A program made the translations under genes and the position numbers. A stretch of 35,041 bases of DNA from NCBI GenBank assembly GCA_028150825.1, contig JAOGIM010000004.1, positions 80,555 through 115,595 of the forward strand, in the 5' to 3' direction. The notes under the pieces are model-generated. The model saw only the letters and a program-made list of their open reading frames with translations. It made no database searches and had not been told where the DNA came from. The number at the start of each line of letters is the position of its first letter. Position 1 is the stretch's first letter. This document shows positions 1 through 7,455 of the stretch, one piece after another. The stretch is from Paracoccaceae bacterium. Lineage in GTDB: Bacteria; Pseudomonadota; Alphaproteobacteria; Rhodobacterales; Rhodobacteraceae.

Positions 1-478
1 TTTTTGTTCCAGCAGCTCGCGAAATTGCCTCAATTTTAGAAGCTATCTGTTCATTAATAACTCTCGAAACAAGAATTTGGCCTGGAGCACATTGAGCTTC
101 TAGGCGGGCAGCAATATTCACACCATTGCCGTAAACATTGTCTTTTTCAAAAATTACATCATCGGAGTGGATACCTATTCTCCATAGTAATTTTCGCCTT
201 TTATCTTCTTCAGATATGGTCTGATTACGCTCGTGGATTGTTTCTTGGAACTTGATCGCACAGTTAACAGTTTCGATAGGACTTTCAAAATCTGCTAGTA
301 CAGAGTCGCCTGCAGTATGAAAAATTCTGCCACCGTGTTGTTCAATAAATGTGTCAATTATTTGGCGACATGCGTTCAAACTTTCAAAGGTTGCCTCTTC
401 ATCGTCAAGCATATGTTTGCTGAAACCCACACAGTCAGTGGCAAGAATGGTTGCAAATTTTCTCTTAACATCGCTCAT
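1..478 (-). CDS. Class III adenylate/guanylate cyclase, partial (3' part beyond left edge)
   Basis: Reading the minus strand from the ATG at 476-478 gives about 159 codons with no stop before the edge. The product starts MSDVKRKFATILATDCVGFS and is a class III nucleotide cyclase catalytic domain. The first metal Asp is about residue 15 (ATDCVGFS), the second about residue 58 (HTAGDSVLADF), and Asn121/Arg125 lie in NGVNIAARLEA. It is clearly paralogous to the complete cyclase at 31419-33284, so a membrane segment and TPR region probably follow outside the window. Oddities: the position that carries the purine-selecting Lys in many relatives is His54, and the usual Asp before GVNIAARLE is Asn118. 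Whether it makes cAMP or cGMP, or is active at all, cannot be told. Confidence 0.9.
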   Translation of the reverse strand, partial: MSDVKRKFATILATDCVGFSKHMLDDEEATFESLNACRQIIDTFIEQHGGRIFHTAGDSVLADFESPIETVNCAIKFQETIHERNQTISEEDKRRKLLWRIGIHSDDVIFEKDNVYGNGVNIAARLEAQCAPGQILVSRVINEQIASKIEAISRAAGTK

Positions 479-803
479 TACAATGCGTCCTCCAAAATTA
501 GTAAAATTTAACTGGTTTGATACATGTTTATAATAAAAAGTTTGATAGTCAAAAACCTTAACCATTATCCGTCATTGCAAAGCACATTTTGACGCTACGT
601 TTAACACGGGATAACTGTGACCTCTCGCAGTCAGGCAAATGTATACTTTTTTGGATTTGCATAACGCCTTTAGACGTTACCTTCCTTTCCTACCCTGAAA
701 AGCTCCGTAGTTTCCATAATCTTTATTGAGAGGAGGTTATGGAGGTTTCTGGGAAATAGGGAGCTATAAGGCTTTGGAGAAGGTATTCAAAAGAAGCTAA
801 TGA
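479..803. other. Intergenic stretch, no gene seen
   Basis: This separates the left cyclase (transcribed leftward) from the 3' end of the MOSC gene. It holds an imperfect hairpin at about 662-679 (AACGCC, loop TTTA, GACGTT) with no T-run after it. I see no coding potential or RNA gene. Confidence 0.5.
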
Positions 804-1331
804 CTACAAAAGTTGAATTTTGTCACCAACAATAACTGTGCCACTCTCTACTACGGAACAGTTCAGTCCCGATCTATGTTCCAATAATTCACAAATATTT
901 TTTTTAGTAACCAAATTGAGATAACGGCAAGGAGTATTAAGCCTTCCCCCAAGAAGTAATACTTCTCCCACGCGGAAGCGTTTACCAACTAGGTGATTTA
1001 ATGGCACGTCCCGTGTGGTCAGGTTGCGACGGTGTTCAGTTGGTTCGACAATAATGTTATAGTCCCGCTTTAGAGCTTCTAAAGTTTCAATCTCAATAAG
1101 CGTAACTTCGCGAATATCCTTTATTTCAGAGTACTTTCCAGTTCCCCTTTGATACCGATCACCTTCTAAGCCTGAGCCAGAAATCAATGATACTGATTTA
1201 TGGCTTTCCATATTAAGTCCAGCGGCTGGACTCGTATGGATATGTAATAGTTCACCTTTCCACATAAGAACTTTATAATCCCGTCCTATTAATTGCCCCA
1301 ACTCCTTAATGCCAACCTGAGTAGCAAACAT
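804..1331 (-). CDS. MOSC-domain protein
   Basis: A 175-residue protein whose core from about residue 23 (MWKGELLHIHTSPAAG) matches the MOSC fold: the GLEGDRYQRGTGKYS segment, the EHRRNLTTRDVPLNHLVGKRF segment, and the conserved cysteine in LNTPCRYL. In the family (molybdenum cofactor sulfurase C-terminal domain, YiiM and relatives) this cysteine carries sulfur or binds Moco. The substrate is unknown. The first 22 residues are poorly conserved in my judgement, and an alternative start is the ATG at 1265. Neither start has a strong Shine-Dalgarno. It stands alone, followed upstream by the TGA-interrupted small ORF on the same strand. Confidence 0.85.
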   Translation of the reverse strand: MFATQVGIKELGQLIGRDYKVLMWKGELLHIHTSPAAGLNMESHKSVSLISGSGLEGDRYQRGTGKYSEIKDIREVTLIEIETLEALKRDYNIIVEPTEHRRNLTTRDVPLNHLVGKRFRVGEVLLLGGRLNTPCRYLNLVTKKNICELLEHRSGLNCSVVESGTVIVGDKIQLL

Positions 1332-1366
1332 AATGAAGAGAGCAATGATTAAAGAGTCTATTGGAG

Positions 1367-1615
1367 TTATAAATAAGTTTTACTTTCTGTTGTTTCGAGT
1401 AGGTGACTAGATTCTAGGATAGCCACCGTATTTTCTGCCATAAAAGCAGCTACTTTTGAACCATCTCCTACCTGAATAACAACGCATACTTTTTGTGGAT
1501 CATCTTCGTGAGGGCCTCAAAATAATGGTGTCATACCTGCTGCTGCTTGCAACTCACGATGAGAGTAAAATTTTTCTGCCCATTCACTGAATGTATTACT
1601 GATTTGAAAAGTCAT
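1367..1615 (-). pseudogene. Small ABM/DUF-like protein gene interrupted by an in-frame TGA
   Basis: From ATG 1615 the minus strand encodes 82 codons ending at TAA 1367-1369, with one internal TGA at 1517-1519 (codon 33). Before it the product reads MTFQISNTFSEWAEKF...GMTPLF; after it, GPHEDDPQKVCVVIQVGDGS, ending ESKTYL. The two halves join without a frame change into one small alpha/beta-barrel-type protein. Relatives I recall have the pattern GI.P.FRG...DDPQKV with Arg at the TGA position, so a CGA-to-TGA change is the simplest cause. Recoding (readthrough or selenocysteine) cannot be excluded. No strong ribosome site is seen. Confidence 0.6.
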
Positions 1616-1845
1616 AACTTGGGTCTTCAGAATTTCTTTCCTCTCACTAGTGATCCATCCGAGAATAACGCAGTGCAAAATATGTGGAGCCTTAAAGCTT
1701 GCCGTCTCCTAACTCTATAATCCTCCACAAGTTTCACAACTTCCACAATATATTTCTTTGTTATAATCTAGTCATTCCAATATCGTTTAGTTTTACCTCA
1801 ATGGTTACTAACTATACCTTGAGCCTTAAAATTGAATAATAAGCT
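1616..1845. other. Intergenic, divergent promoter region
   Basis: A short AT-rich stretch between the TGA-interrupted gene (leftward) and the frameshifted EamA gene (rightward). It probably holds both promoters. I could not pick out confident -35/-10 boxes. Confidence 0.35.
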
Positions 1846-2764
1846 TTGGAAAGAATAGTGATAGTGAACATCCAACCAATAAACATCGCAACATTTTTGC
1901 TTATTGGTGTCTTATGGGGATTAAATTGGCCAGCAGTAAAATTTCTCCTTACTGAGATACCACCACTTACACTAAGAGCAGTTTCATTCACCGCCGCAGC
2001 ATCAATCCTTGCAGTTGTCGTGACTATTATAAAGCAACCACTACGCCTAAAGAAAGACGAAGCCCTTGCAACTTCTATCGTTGGTGTCTTCCTTATTTTT
2101 GGCTTTAACGTTTTGACTGCTTTTGGACAAATTTTCTTAGAATCTTCAAAAGCTGCCATAATTGCCTATACAATGCCGTCTTTAACGGCAGTTCTCGCAA
2201 CATTTTACTTGCGCGACCGACTTGGTACTCGAGTGGTCATAGCGTTGCTGGTTGCAATGAGTGGTTTGGCATTTTTAGCTTCAGAGAATTTAACTTCATT
2301 GATTGAAAACCCTTTTGGTCCAGTCATTATGATATTTGCAGCTTTATCTTGGGCTCTGGGCAATGTTGGACTGAAATCTAGAAAATGGCGCCTACAACCT
2401 TTACCTCTAACGGTCTGGTTTTTTGCATTTTCTAGCTTTGCAACCTGGCCACTTGTTTTCATTTGGGAACCGATATGGCAACAAAACTTGCCTAGCCTAC
2501 AAGTACTAGCGACACTAACGTTTCATATCCTAGGGCCTATGATCGTTTGTTACATCTTGTGGGCAAGTTATTGTAGCGAGGCTTCCCGCAGCTATAGCGG
2601 CCATATCAGCTCTTACGGCACCTGTTGTGGGTGTCCTTTCGTCAATATTTCTTTTGAACGACTTAATGACTTGGCAAAAAAGTGCAGCTCTGGCAGCAAT
2701 CATATTTTCCATTGTGGTTACAACAATGCAAACTGTTAAAAAACGGACTAATTCCCTAAACTGA
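1846..2764 (+). pseudogene. EamA/DMT-family transporter with a C-terminal frameshift
   Basis: The first frame encodes a typical EamA exporter up to about residue 240 (GVLWGLNWPAVKFLL near the N-terminus, then repeated membrane helices). Near 2565-2567, within a TGGGCAAGTTATTG context, the reading frame is lost. In the original frame the product ends with a Cys/Ser-rich non-transporter tail at 2739. Shifting by one base restores VIVARLPAAIAAISALTAPV, which continues as a normal last helix pair and stops at TGA 2762-2764. A single extra base is the simplest explanation. The 1846 start is TTG; GTG 1858 (preceded by GGAAAG) or GTG 1864 are alternatives. A sequencing error remains possible. Confidence 0.8.
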
Positions 2765-2777
2765 TATGAAGCCCCTC

Positions 2778-2981
2778 CTATCTCTGTAATCTTCCATAAC
2801 CGGCTGACAACCAATCGACTAATACCTCAAGCTTTTTGCGGATTTCTGAGATAATCTCCACTTCAGATCGCTCCACTTCAGGTGCTTGTTTCGGTGTGAA
2901 TAGATCAATGTTTTTGCCTAAAAGCTCGATAGCTTTGAACTTGTCGGTTATAGGCCCATCACACTGAAAGAAGAACTAAAA
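2778..2981 (-). pseudogene. Remnant resembling the C-terminus of a phage terminase small subunit
   Basis: A minus-strand frame open for about 65 codons to TAG 2778-2780, with no start codon, reads DKFKAIELLGKNIDLFTPKQ then acidic residues and EIRKKLEVLVDWLSAGYGRL. The K.KAIELLGK...LF pattern is typical of the C-terminal part of Terminase_2-type small subunits. Upstream the frame is broken by stops. I see no other phage structural gene nearby, so this would be a relic. The family call rests on one motif and is tentative. Confidence 0.3.
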
Positions 2982-3082
2982 GCTTTTAATCTTGCAATGC
3001 CATCTCCGAAAAAACTCTACAGCAACTGTGCATTTGATTAACGAGCTGACATGATGGTGAGATGATAGACATTTTCTAATGT
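2982..3082. other. Short non-coding gap
   Basis: Sequence between the terminase-like remnant and the secreted-protein gene; reading frames here are broken by stops and nothing else is recognised. Confidence 0.3.
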
Positions 3083-3430
3083 TTATGTGGGCGTGTTTGT
3101 TACCACACCACCGTCTCCATCGCGAACAGCATGACCATTACCGTCAGTTACAGCTTTAGTATTTGTATTACATGTTTGTGCTTGTGCTTCTGCATGCGCT
3201 GAAAGAGCGTTTTTCGCTGATTTAGCAGCTTTGTCTGCGCTTTGACCTAAAGCGATATGGTAGTGATTAAAGGCTCCACTATAACCTGATTCTGCACCTT
3301 TATTTTCATCCTCACAGTCAGTTCCGTTTCCAACCATTGGAGGTGGTATAACTTTAGGGTCAGTCAAACCTCCTGCAGCTACAATATTTGCAAAAGTTAC
3401 CAAAGTTATGGCGAGAGTTATTTTTTTCAT
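3083..3430 (-). CDS. Small secreted protein, unknown function
   Basis: 115 residues with a clear signal peptide (MKKITLAITLVTFANIVAAG) and a ribosome site, AAGGAAG, close before the ATG. The mature part starts GGLTDPKVIPPPMVG, reminiscent of small exported Rhodobacteraceae proteins that begin with a ...LADPVIEP... stretch. It then has an Ala/Lys-rich helical middle (SADKAAKSAKNALSAHAEAQ) and a Gly/Asp-rich end (TDGNGHAVRDGDGG) that could bind calcium. Two cysteines (CEDENK, QTCNTN) may form a disulfide. It diverges from the pentapeptide-repeat gene across about 100 bp. The function is not recognised. Confidence 0.7.
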   Translation of the reverse strand: MKKITLAITLVTFANIVAAGGLTDPKVIPPPMVGNGTDCEDENKGAESGYSGAFNHYHIALGQSADKAAKSAKNALSAHAEAQAQTCNTNTKAVTDGNGHAVRDGDGGVVTNTPT

Positions 3431-3532
3431 CTATCTTCCTTGTCAAGGCTTTCATTTTCTAAATAAGCTTTCTCACATTTATTAGAGTATTATAAAACTG
3501 AAAAGTATCAAACGAGCAAGGATAACCAACAG

Positions 3533-4108
3533 ATGAGACTGCTGAGTGCTGCAGTGGTGATGTTAGGGAGAATTTCCGTAGCTGCAGCAGTGGCAGTTAT
3601 AGTCTTGGCAAGTACTACTTTAGCGTTTGACCCTGATGATCTGAAGAAGTTGAAGGAAACTAATAAGTGTGTTGAATGTGACCTATCTGAAACAGACCTA
3701 TCTGATTTAAGTCTGATAGACGCAAACCTAAGACGAGCAAACCTAGAGGGAGCAGATTTAGCGAGAGCAGACCTTCTAAGAGCAAACTTATGGGCAACAA
3801 ACCTAGAAGGGGCAAATCTATCAAAAGCAAACTTGATGAGAGTAAACTTGCGAGATGCTAACCTCAAAGGGGCCGATCTCAAGGGTGCTAATCTAGGCAA
3901 GGCAAGCCTTAGAAGTGCAGACTTAGCCGGCGCAGACTTACGGGGAGTAAACTTAGAGGGGGCAAAGTTACGCTACGCTAATCTCACTAGGGTTAACCTA
4001 GAGGGAGCTAGTCTCAAGGGAGCAGACATGTTTGCAGCTAGCTTAAGAGACGCAAATCTGGCCAATGCTAACTTGCTAGGCTGTCAAGTGACAGAAAGTG
4101 GTTGTTAA
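3533..4108 (+). CDS. Secreted pentapeptide-repeat protein
   Basis: 191 residues. The first about 32 are a signal peptide or membrane anchor (ISVAAAVAVIVLAS). A short charged linker then leads to CVECDLSETDLSDL, and from there about 24 tandem pentapeptides of the A(D/N)LXX type run to the end. Such repeats fold as a right-handed quadrilateral beta-helix; the function varies and is not predictable here. The C..C pair before the repeats and the final CQVTESGC could form disulfides, consistent with a periplasmic location. A ribosome site (AAGGAT) precedes ATG 3533. The repetitive coding sequence makes the antisense frame open too, but that is a shadow. Confidence 0.9.
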   Translation: MRLLSAAVVMLGRISVAAAVAVIVLASTTLAFDPDDLKKLKETNKCVECDLSETDLSDLSLIDANLRRANLEGADLARADLLRANLWATNLEGANLSKANLMRVNLRDANLKGADLKGANLGKASLRSADLAGADLRGVNLEGAKLRYANLTRVNLEGASLKGADMFAASLRDANLANANLLGCQVTESGC

Positions 4109-4227
4109 TAGGTGATCAAACTGATCCAGAAATCTAGATTTGGCGTTTTACTAGTATATTTTATGATAACTATATCAAGCAAAAGCCCGACGCTCTGCAC
4201 AGAGTGGTGAAGCTCAAAGAAGTACTA

Positions 4228-4371
4228 ATGCAGTCACGTCATCTAGTTTTTGGTCGTGTAGTATGGGCTTCTGTTATTTGGGTCTTCATATCACTAATAG
4301 TGATGCACCAGCGACCAGATAAACATTTAAATTTACCACATAGCAGATATTATCTGTATGTGATGCCGTAG
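4228..4371 (+). CDS. Possible 47-aa single-span membrane protein
   Basis: From ATG 4228 to TAG 4371 the frame encodes 47 residues with one hydrophobic span (VVWASVIWVFISLIVM) flanked by Arg/His. It could begin at GTG 4207. There is no good ribosome site and no recognisable family, so this may be chance in an AT-rich gap. Confidence 0.2.
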   Translation: MQSRHLVFGRVVWASVIWVFISLIVMHQRPDKHLNLPHSRYYLYVMP

Positions 4372-4380
4372 CTCTTCCAA

Positions 4381-4480
4381 CACCCCATGTACGTGAATTC
4401 TGTAGTGCCATCCTGTTTTAGGGGAGTGCCTATGGGGTGGGGTATCGTAAACAGTAAATTGGAATATGCGGTACCCCAAA
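4381..4480. repeat. Degenerate intergenic repeat, copy 1 (CTGTAGTGCCATCCTGT module)
   Basis: It shares TTCTGTAGTGCCATCCTGT and a following G-rich stretch with the copy at about 7300-7425. The right part (GCGGTACCCC) also resembles that copy. It lies in the roughly 415-bp gap 4109-4523, which otherwise holds only the doubtful 47-aa ORF. Confidence 0.5.
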
Positions 4481-4523
4481 TGCCCGTAGTTTGAGTAGGC
4501 TACGTAGCTGGATTATTGACGAT

Positions 4524-5033
4524 CTAACCGCCGTTCTTAAATCTCACTTCCCATTTTTTAGCTTCTTCTAAATCGTAATTTTCATACATTTCATTCCGAT
4601 AAAGCAGAGATAGACCCCACGCCGACCACAAAACTCCATTTTCGTACGAATGCATGAAAAGTTGTCTAGCCTTATCTAAATCTTGAGTAACATCATCACC
4701 AAGAAAATATGCAGTAGCTAAACCAAAGGCAGCCGCTGGATACCCAAGTTTGTAGGCATGTTCCAAATCCAAAAGAGCTTTTTCGCCTTCACCACCCTTC
4801 AGATACCCTCTCGCTCTCAGAAGTAAATATCGCGACTGATCTTCATCATTTGCTGCAATCGCTCTCGAACAGGCGTCTATCACTGCCCTTGGCTGAATAT
4901 CGTTAAAAGCTACAGGACTTGAAACGGAAGTGGGGTTGGCTTCTAAAGAAGCGAGAATATCGCAGTCTTCAATTGAATACGCCTGTGTACCGATGGTCGC
5001 AAACAGTGCCAGTGTTATCAGGATAGTACGCAT
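4524..5033 (-). CDS. Secreted SEL1/TPR-like repeat protein
   Basis: 169 residues with a signal peptide (MRTILITLALFATIGTQAYS). It then has the pattern common in alphaproteobacterial exported proteins: CDILASLEANP..., AVIDACSRAIAANDEDQSRY, followed by two to three SEL1-like repeats (LDLEHAYKLGYPAAAFGLAT; KARQLFMHSYENGVLWSAWG). SEL1 repeats act as protein-binding scaffolds. It starts 3 bp after the stop of the upstream gene (5037-5504), so the two are almost certainly co-transcribed and may be translationally coupled. Confidence 0.8.
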   Translation of the reverse strand: MRTILITLALFATIGTQAYSIEDCDILASLEANPTSVSSPVAFNDIQPRAVIDACSRAIAANDEDQSRYLLLRARGYLKGGEGEKALLDLEHAYKLGYPAAAFGLATAYFLGDDVTQDLDKARQLFMHSYENGVLWSAWGLSLLYRNEMYENYDLEEAKKWEVRFKNGG

Positions 5034-5036
5034 GAG

Positions 5037-5504
5037 TTACAAATATGCCTTTAGATCGACTTCTGGCCCTGAAAACGAGTGGAAGGCTTCGCCATATTCA
5101 TAAGGCTCGACGAACTCTCTAATCAATTCACTTATTCGTACATCTCTATTAATTATGTTTACGAAGGCGTCGACATTGTTATGCACTCCAATATGTGTGA
5201 ATTCACCTGTCCCAAGATCAATGATGCCCATATGCAAACTTTCGCTAAAAGGGTAATTACGGATATCTTCCGCGATAGCTTTCACCATTTCATCTGTTTT
5301 ACCGCTCTTAGGCTGGGACCGCACACAAGCTACCATTCGCGTCATATCACCTTCCAATACTGCATGCGGTAGTCTGGGATAAGAACCAACAGGTTTCAAG
5401 CGTACAGTGCCAACAGCTAAACAGACCCTGCATCGATCCATTTGGGAAAAATTTCTGATCATGCCAAGTAAAATATCGGAAACACCGCTACGAATTTCTG
5501 CCAT
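5037..5504 (-). CDS. Unknown 155-aa protein
   Basis: No family recognised. The protein is predicted soluble with no signal peptide. It has a C..C pair (DRCRVC) near the N-terminus and a third Cys in MVACVRSQP. Mixed alpha/beta composition and stretches such as PHAVLEGDMTRMVACV and GIIDLGTGEFTHIGVHNN suggest a compact folded domain. It is first in a two-gene operon with the secreted SEL1-like protein. ATG 5462 (Met15) is an alternative start; neither has a convincing ribosome site. It diverges from the membrane protein at 5631. Confidence 0.6.
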   Translation of the reverse strand: MAEIRSGVSDILLGMIRNFSQMDRCRVCLAVGTVRLKPVGSYPRLPHAVLEGDMTRMVACVRSQPKSGKTDEMVKAIAEDIRNYPFSESLHMGIIDLGTGEFTHIGVHNNVDAFVNIINRDVRISELIREFVEPYEYGEAFHSFSGPEVDLKAYL

Positions 5505-5630
5505 ATTTTATTAAACTCATGGTCTCCGTTGCGTCACATTTGACATTTTTTGACAGTGCTTTCTTACTAATCCTAGCCACTAAGCCTCGATGCACAGAAG
5601 CTATCAAATCGATCAAAAAAAGGATTAAAA

Positions 5631-6014
5631 ATGTCAAAGAGTATGAACACAGAAGCAGATCGAGACCGTCGTCAGCAGATAGGAAACACTAGAGGGCGAG
5701 ACCTATATTGGGGATTAACGATCGGAATTTTCAGTAATTTGGTTACGCTATTCATTATTTCTCAAGGTGGGGATTTACCTTCAATAGCAATATCCGCAGC
5801 GGTCTTGGCAACATTCATTTTTGTAATGATCAATTCTTTTGATTGCATGGATGACCTAAAAGCGAATGCAGATGATATGGGTGAAGAAGAAGCCGCTTCA
5901 AACTTTGGAGCAAAGTTTCTCAAAGCACCTTGGGGAATGTTTAAAACCGTTGTGACAGTCATATTTGCAGTAATGGCCCTTACCCAGCTAGACGAAATTT
6001 GGGGAATTTTTTAA
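5631..6014 (+). CDS. Small integral membrane protein, unknown function
   Basis: 127 residues. A charged cytoplasmic-looking N-terminus (MNTEADRDRRQQ) is followed by two close hydrophobic spans (WGLTIGIFSNLVTLFII; SIAISAAVLATFIFVMI), an acidic loop (DDLKANADDMGEEEAA) and a third span (MFKTVVTVIFAVMALTQL). A ribosome site (AAAGGAT) precedes ATG 5631. It is followed on the same strand by three small genes and may lead a small-protein operon. I recognise no family. Confidence 0.75.
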   Translation: MSKSMNTEADRDRRQQIGNTRGRDLYWGLTIGIFSNLVTLFIISQGGDLPSIAISAAVLATFIFVMINSFDCMDDLKANADDMGEEEAASNFGAKFLKAPWGMFKTVVTVIFAVMALTQLDEIWGIF

Positions 6015-6073
6015 TTAATGGATGGGCTGAGCGATCAGCCCCTCAACACCCATTTCGTTTAAGGGAGAAAAAC

Positions 6074-6292
6074 ATGTTTGCTACAGTTACTGATTGGTCG
6101 ATGGCAGACCCAGAGGAGTTTTCAAAAACTGCAAAAGAGATATGGCCCAGCATGAAAGCAGCAGGTGCGCTTAGCATTCGTATCGTCAAAACAAATGATA
6201 GAGGCGCACGCACTATGACCATTTGGCCAGATACAGAAACTGCTCAAATAGCGATTGAGGCTATAACAGCTATAGGGACTTCACAAGCTTGA
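6074..6292 (+). CDS. Small MFATVTD-type protein (72 aa), paralog 1
   Basis: The true start is ATG 6074, preceded by AAGGGAGAAAAAC; the longer open frame from 5999 is not supported. The product opens MFATVTDWSMADPEEFSKTA and later has MTIWPDTETAQIAIEAI. It resembles small dimeric alpha/beta-barrel (ABM-like) proteins often annotated as hypothetical in marine alphaproteobacteria. It shares its opening and layout with the next gene (6420-6689), a tandem duplication. The biochemical role is unknown. Confidence 0.7.
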   Translation: MFATVTDWSMADPEEFSKTAKEIWPSMKAAGALSIRIVKTNDRGARTMTIWPDTETAQIAIEAITAIGTSQA

Positions 6293-6419
6293 ACCAAGGC
6301 TGTTGGCGGTGCAAAGGGAGCAGTATTGGCTGAATTTGAGTAATACCAAAGATCAATGGTAAATTTTTTACCCTGGCGTATTTTTGTGTTAATCTCACTA
6401 GGCAAGAAAGTAGAAAGAT

Positions 6420-6689
6420 ATGTTTGCTACTTTTACTGACTTGGAATTCGATGACATGGATGTTGCAAAGAAAACGGCTACTGACGTTTGGTCTGAAATG
6501 AAAGAAGCAGCAGCTACAGATTTTAGAGCAACACAAACTGGCTCAAACTCTCTACGCACTAGGACTCTTTGGAAAAGCCAAGAAGAGTGTGAAGCGGCGT
6601 TAGATAAAATAAGAGCAGCAGGCTCTTCTGCTTCTGGCATGAAAGTCGTGGCAACTTTGTCTGGCGACATGGTGATGACACTTGATTAA
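6420..6689 (+). CDS. Small MFATVTD-type protein (89 aa), paralog 2
   Basis: Begins MFATFTDLEFDDMDVAKKTA and has the same layout as the gene 130 bp upstream: an acidic helix, WSEMKEAAATDFRATQTG, then RTRTLWKSQEECEAALDKIR. The tail of about 17 residues (MKVVATLSGDMVMTLD) is longer than in the paralog. AGAAAG lies just before the ATG. Likely a dimeric ABM-like fold; substrate or partner unknown. Confidence 0.7.
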   Translation: MFATFTDLEFDDMDVAKKTATDVWSEMKEAAATDFRATQTGSNSLRTRTLWKSQEECEAALDKIRAAGSSASGMKVVATLSGDMVMTLD

Positions 6690-6715
6690 TTCCACCGATA
6701 AGAAAGGAGAATGTT

Positions 6716-7090
6716 ACGACTGCAGAAGAAGTAGTAATGTCTGCGTATGCAGCTTTCGGTCCCAAGGATATGGAATCTCTAGCTAAATTGAACCACCCTG
6801 ATTGTAAGTACGAGATGCATGCACGACACGCTTTATCGGGTAAATATGAGGAATTCCCAAATTTTCTTAAAGGCGTTTTAAGTAGATTGAATGAGGCATG
6901 GCCCGGGTTTACTCAAAGTATCGACAAGGTCGTTTCTAATGAAACCAATGTTTGAGTATTTTGTACCTGCACAGCAGATGGTGGTTTGGGTGGAAAAGCG
7001 GTGCATAGCTTTGTGGTAAAAGACGACTTTCAATTCAGTTCTAATATTTTCTGGGATAATGAATACTGTGGAAAGCACTCTAAAATTTGA
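6716..7090 (+). pseudogene. NTF2/SnoaL-like protein gene with ACG start position and in-frame TGA
   Basis: The plus-strand frame reads TAEEVVMSAYAAFGPKDM, then LAKLNHPDCKYEMHARHALS, then WPGFTQSIDKVVSNETNV, a TGA at 6953-6955, and then VFCTCTADGGLGGKAVHSFV to ...NIFWDNEYCGKHSKI and TGA 7088-7090. Both sides of the internal TGA match one SnoaL-like domain. At the start, AAAGGAG (6703-6709) is spaced 6 nt from ACG 6716 where an ATG would be expected; the ATG at 6711 is in another frame. So this gene seems to have lost its start (ATG to ACG) and gained a stop, unless ACG initiation and TGA recoding are used. Confidence 0.6.
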
Positions 7091-7455
7091 GGTGACTGCA
7101 CCAATTAAACAGTCCGCGTAAAGCGTTACTGCAGACCATGCTTATTGTCGTAAGAAACGAGGCAACAGCAAAGTTGCCATATATTGCGACGTTATAGCCA
7201 AACGTGGGCAACACGCTAAGGTTTCCGCAATCTGTTAAGAGATGCGTCCTGCCTAACCCAACGGTTGGTTTTGCCATCTAATCGTTCGTCCAACACTTCA
7301 TTCATGGGAACTCTGTAGTGCCATCCTGTCTTTGGGGGTCTCCCTGAAGTACACTGCGGTATAACGGTTCAGGATTTGGGTAAGGTACCCCTGCGCTTAA
7401 AGCGGTTTTCTGTACTTCCTCCCAAAGCTAAAAAGAAGTTTTTGTGTACATTATG
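7091..7455. other. Intergenic with a degenerate repeat
   Basis: No credible gene; a 65-codon minus-strand frame at 7080-7277 looks like chance. The right half (7300-7440) is repeat copy 2, described separately. Confidence 0.4.
7300..7440. repeat. Degenerate intergenic repeat, copy 2
   Basis: CTCTGTAGTGCCATCCTGT matches copy 1 at about 4398. Further right, ACTGCGGTAT...GGTAAGGTACCCCTGCG CTTAAAGCGG..TCTGTACTTC aligns with 11867-11935, the copy that continues into a tRNA-Met fragment. It ends before any tRNA sequence. Confidence 0.55.

Noticed and set aside
3508-3900. 130-aa minus-strand ORF opposite the pentapeptide gene
   Set aside because: Antisense shadow of the A(D/N)LXX repeats; its RLAPLRSAPLR-like repeats come from the coding-strand periodicity.
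5999-6073. N-terminal extension of the first MFATVTD protein
   Set aside because: The good ribosome site AAGGGAG lies before ATG 6074, and the extension overlaps the end of the membrane protein gene.
1517-6955. Genetic code 4 (TGA = Trp) to explain the two in-frame TGAs
   Set aside because: TGA is used as the normal stop of other genes in the window (for example the ATPase at 15564-15566 and the EamA gene at 9242), and TGG is used for Trp.
7080-7277. 65-aa minus-strand ORF in the gap before the cytochromes
   Set aside because: No ribosome site or motif; it overlaps the end of the NTF2-like gene and reads like chance.
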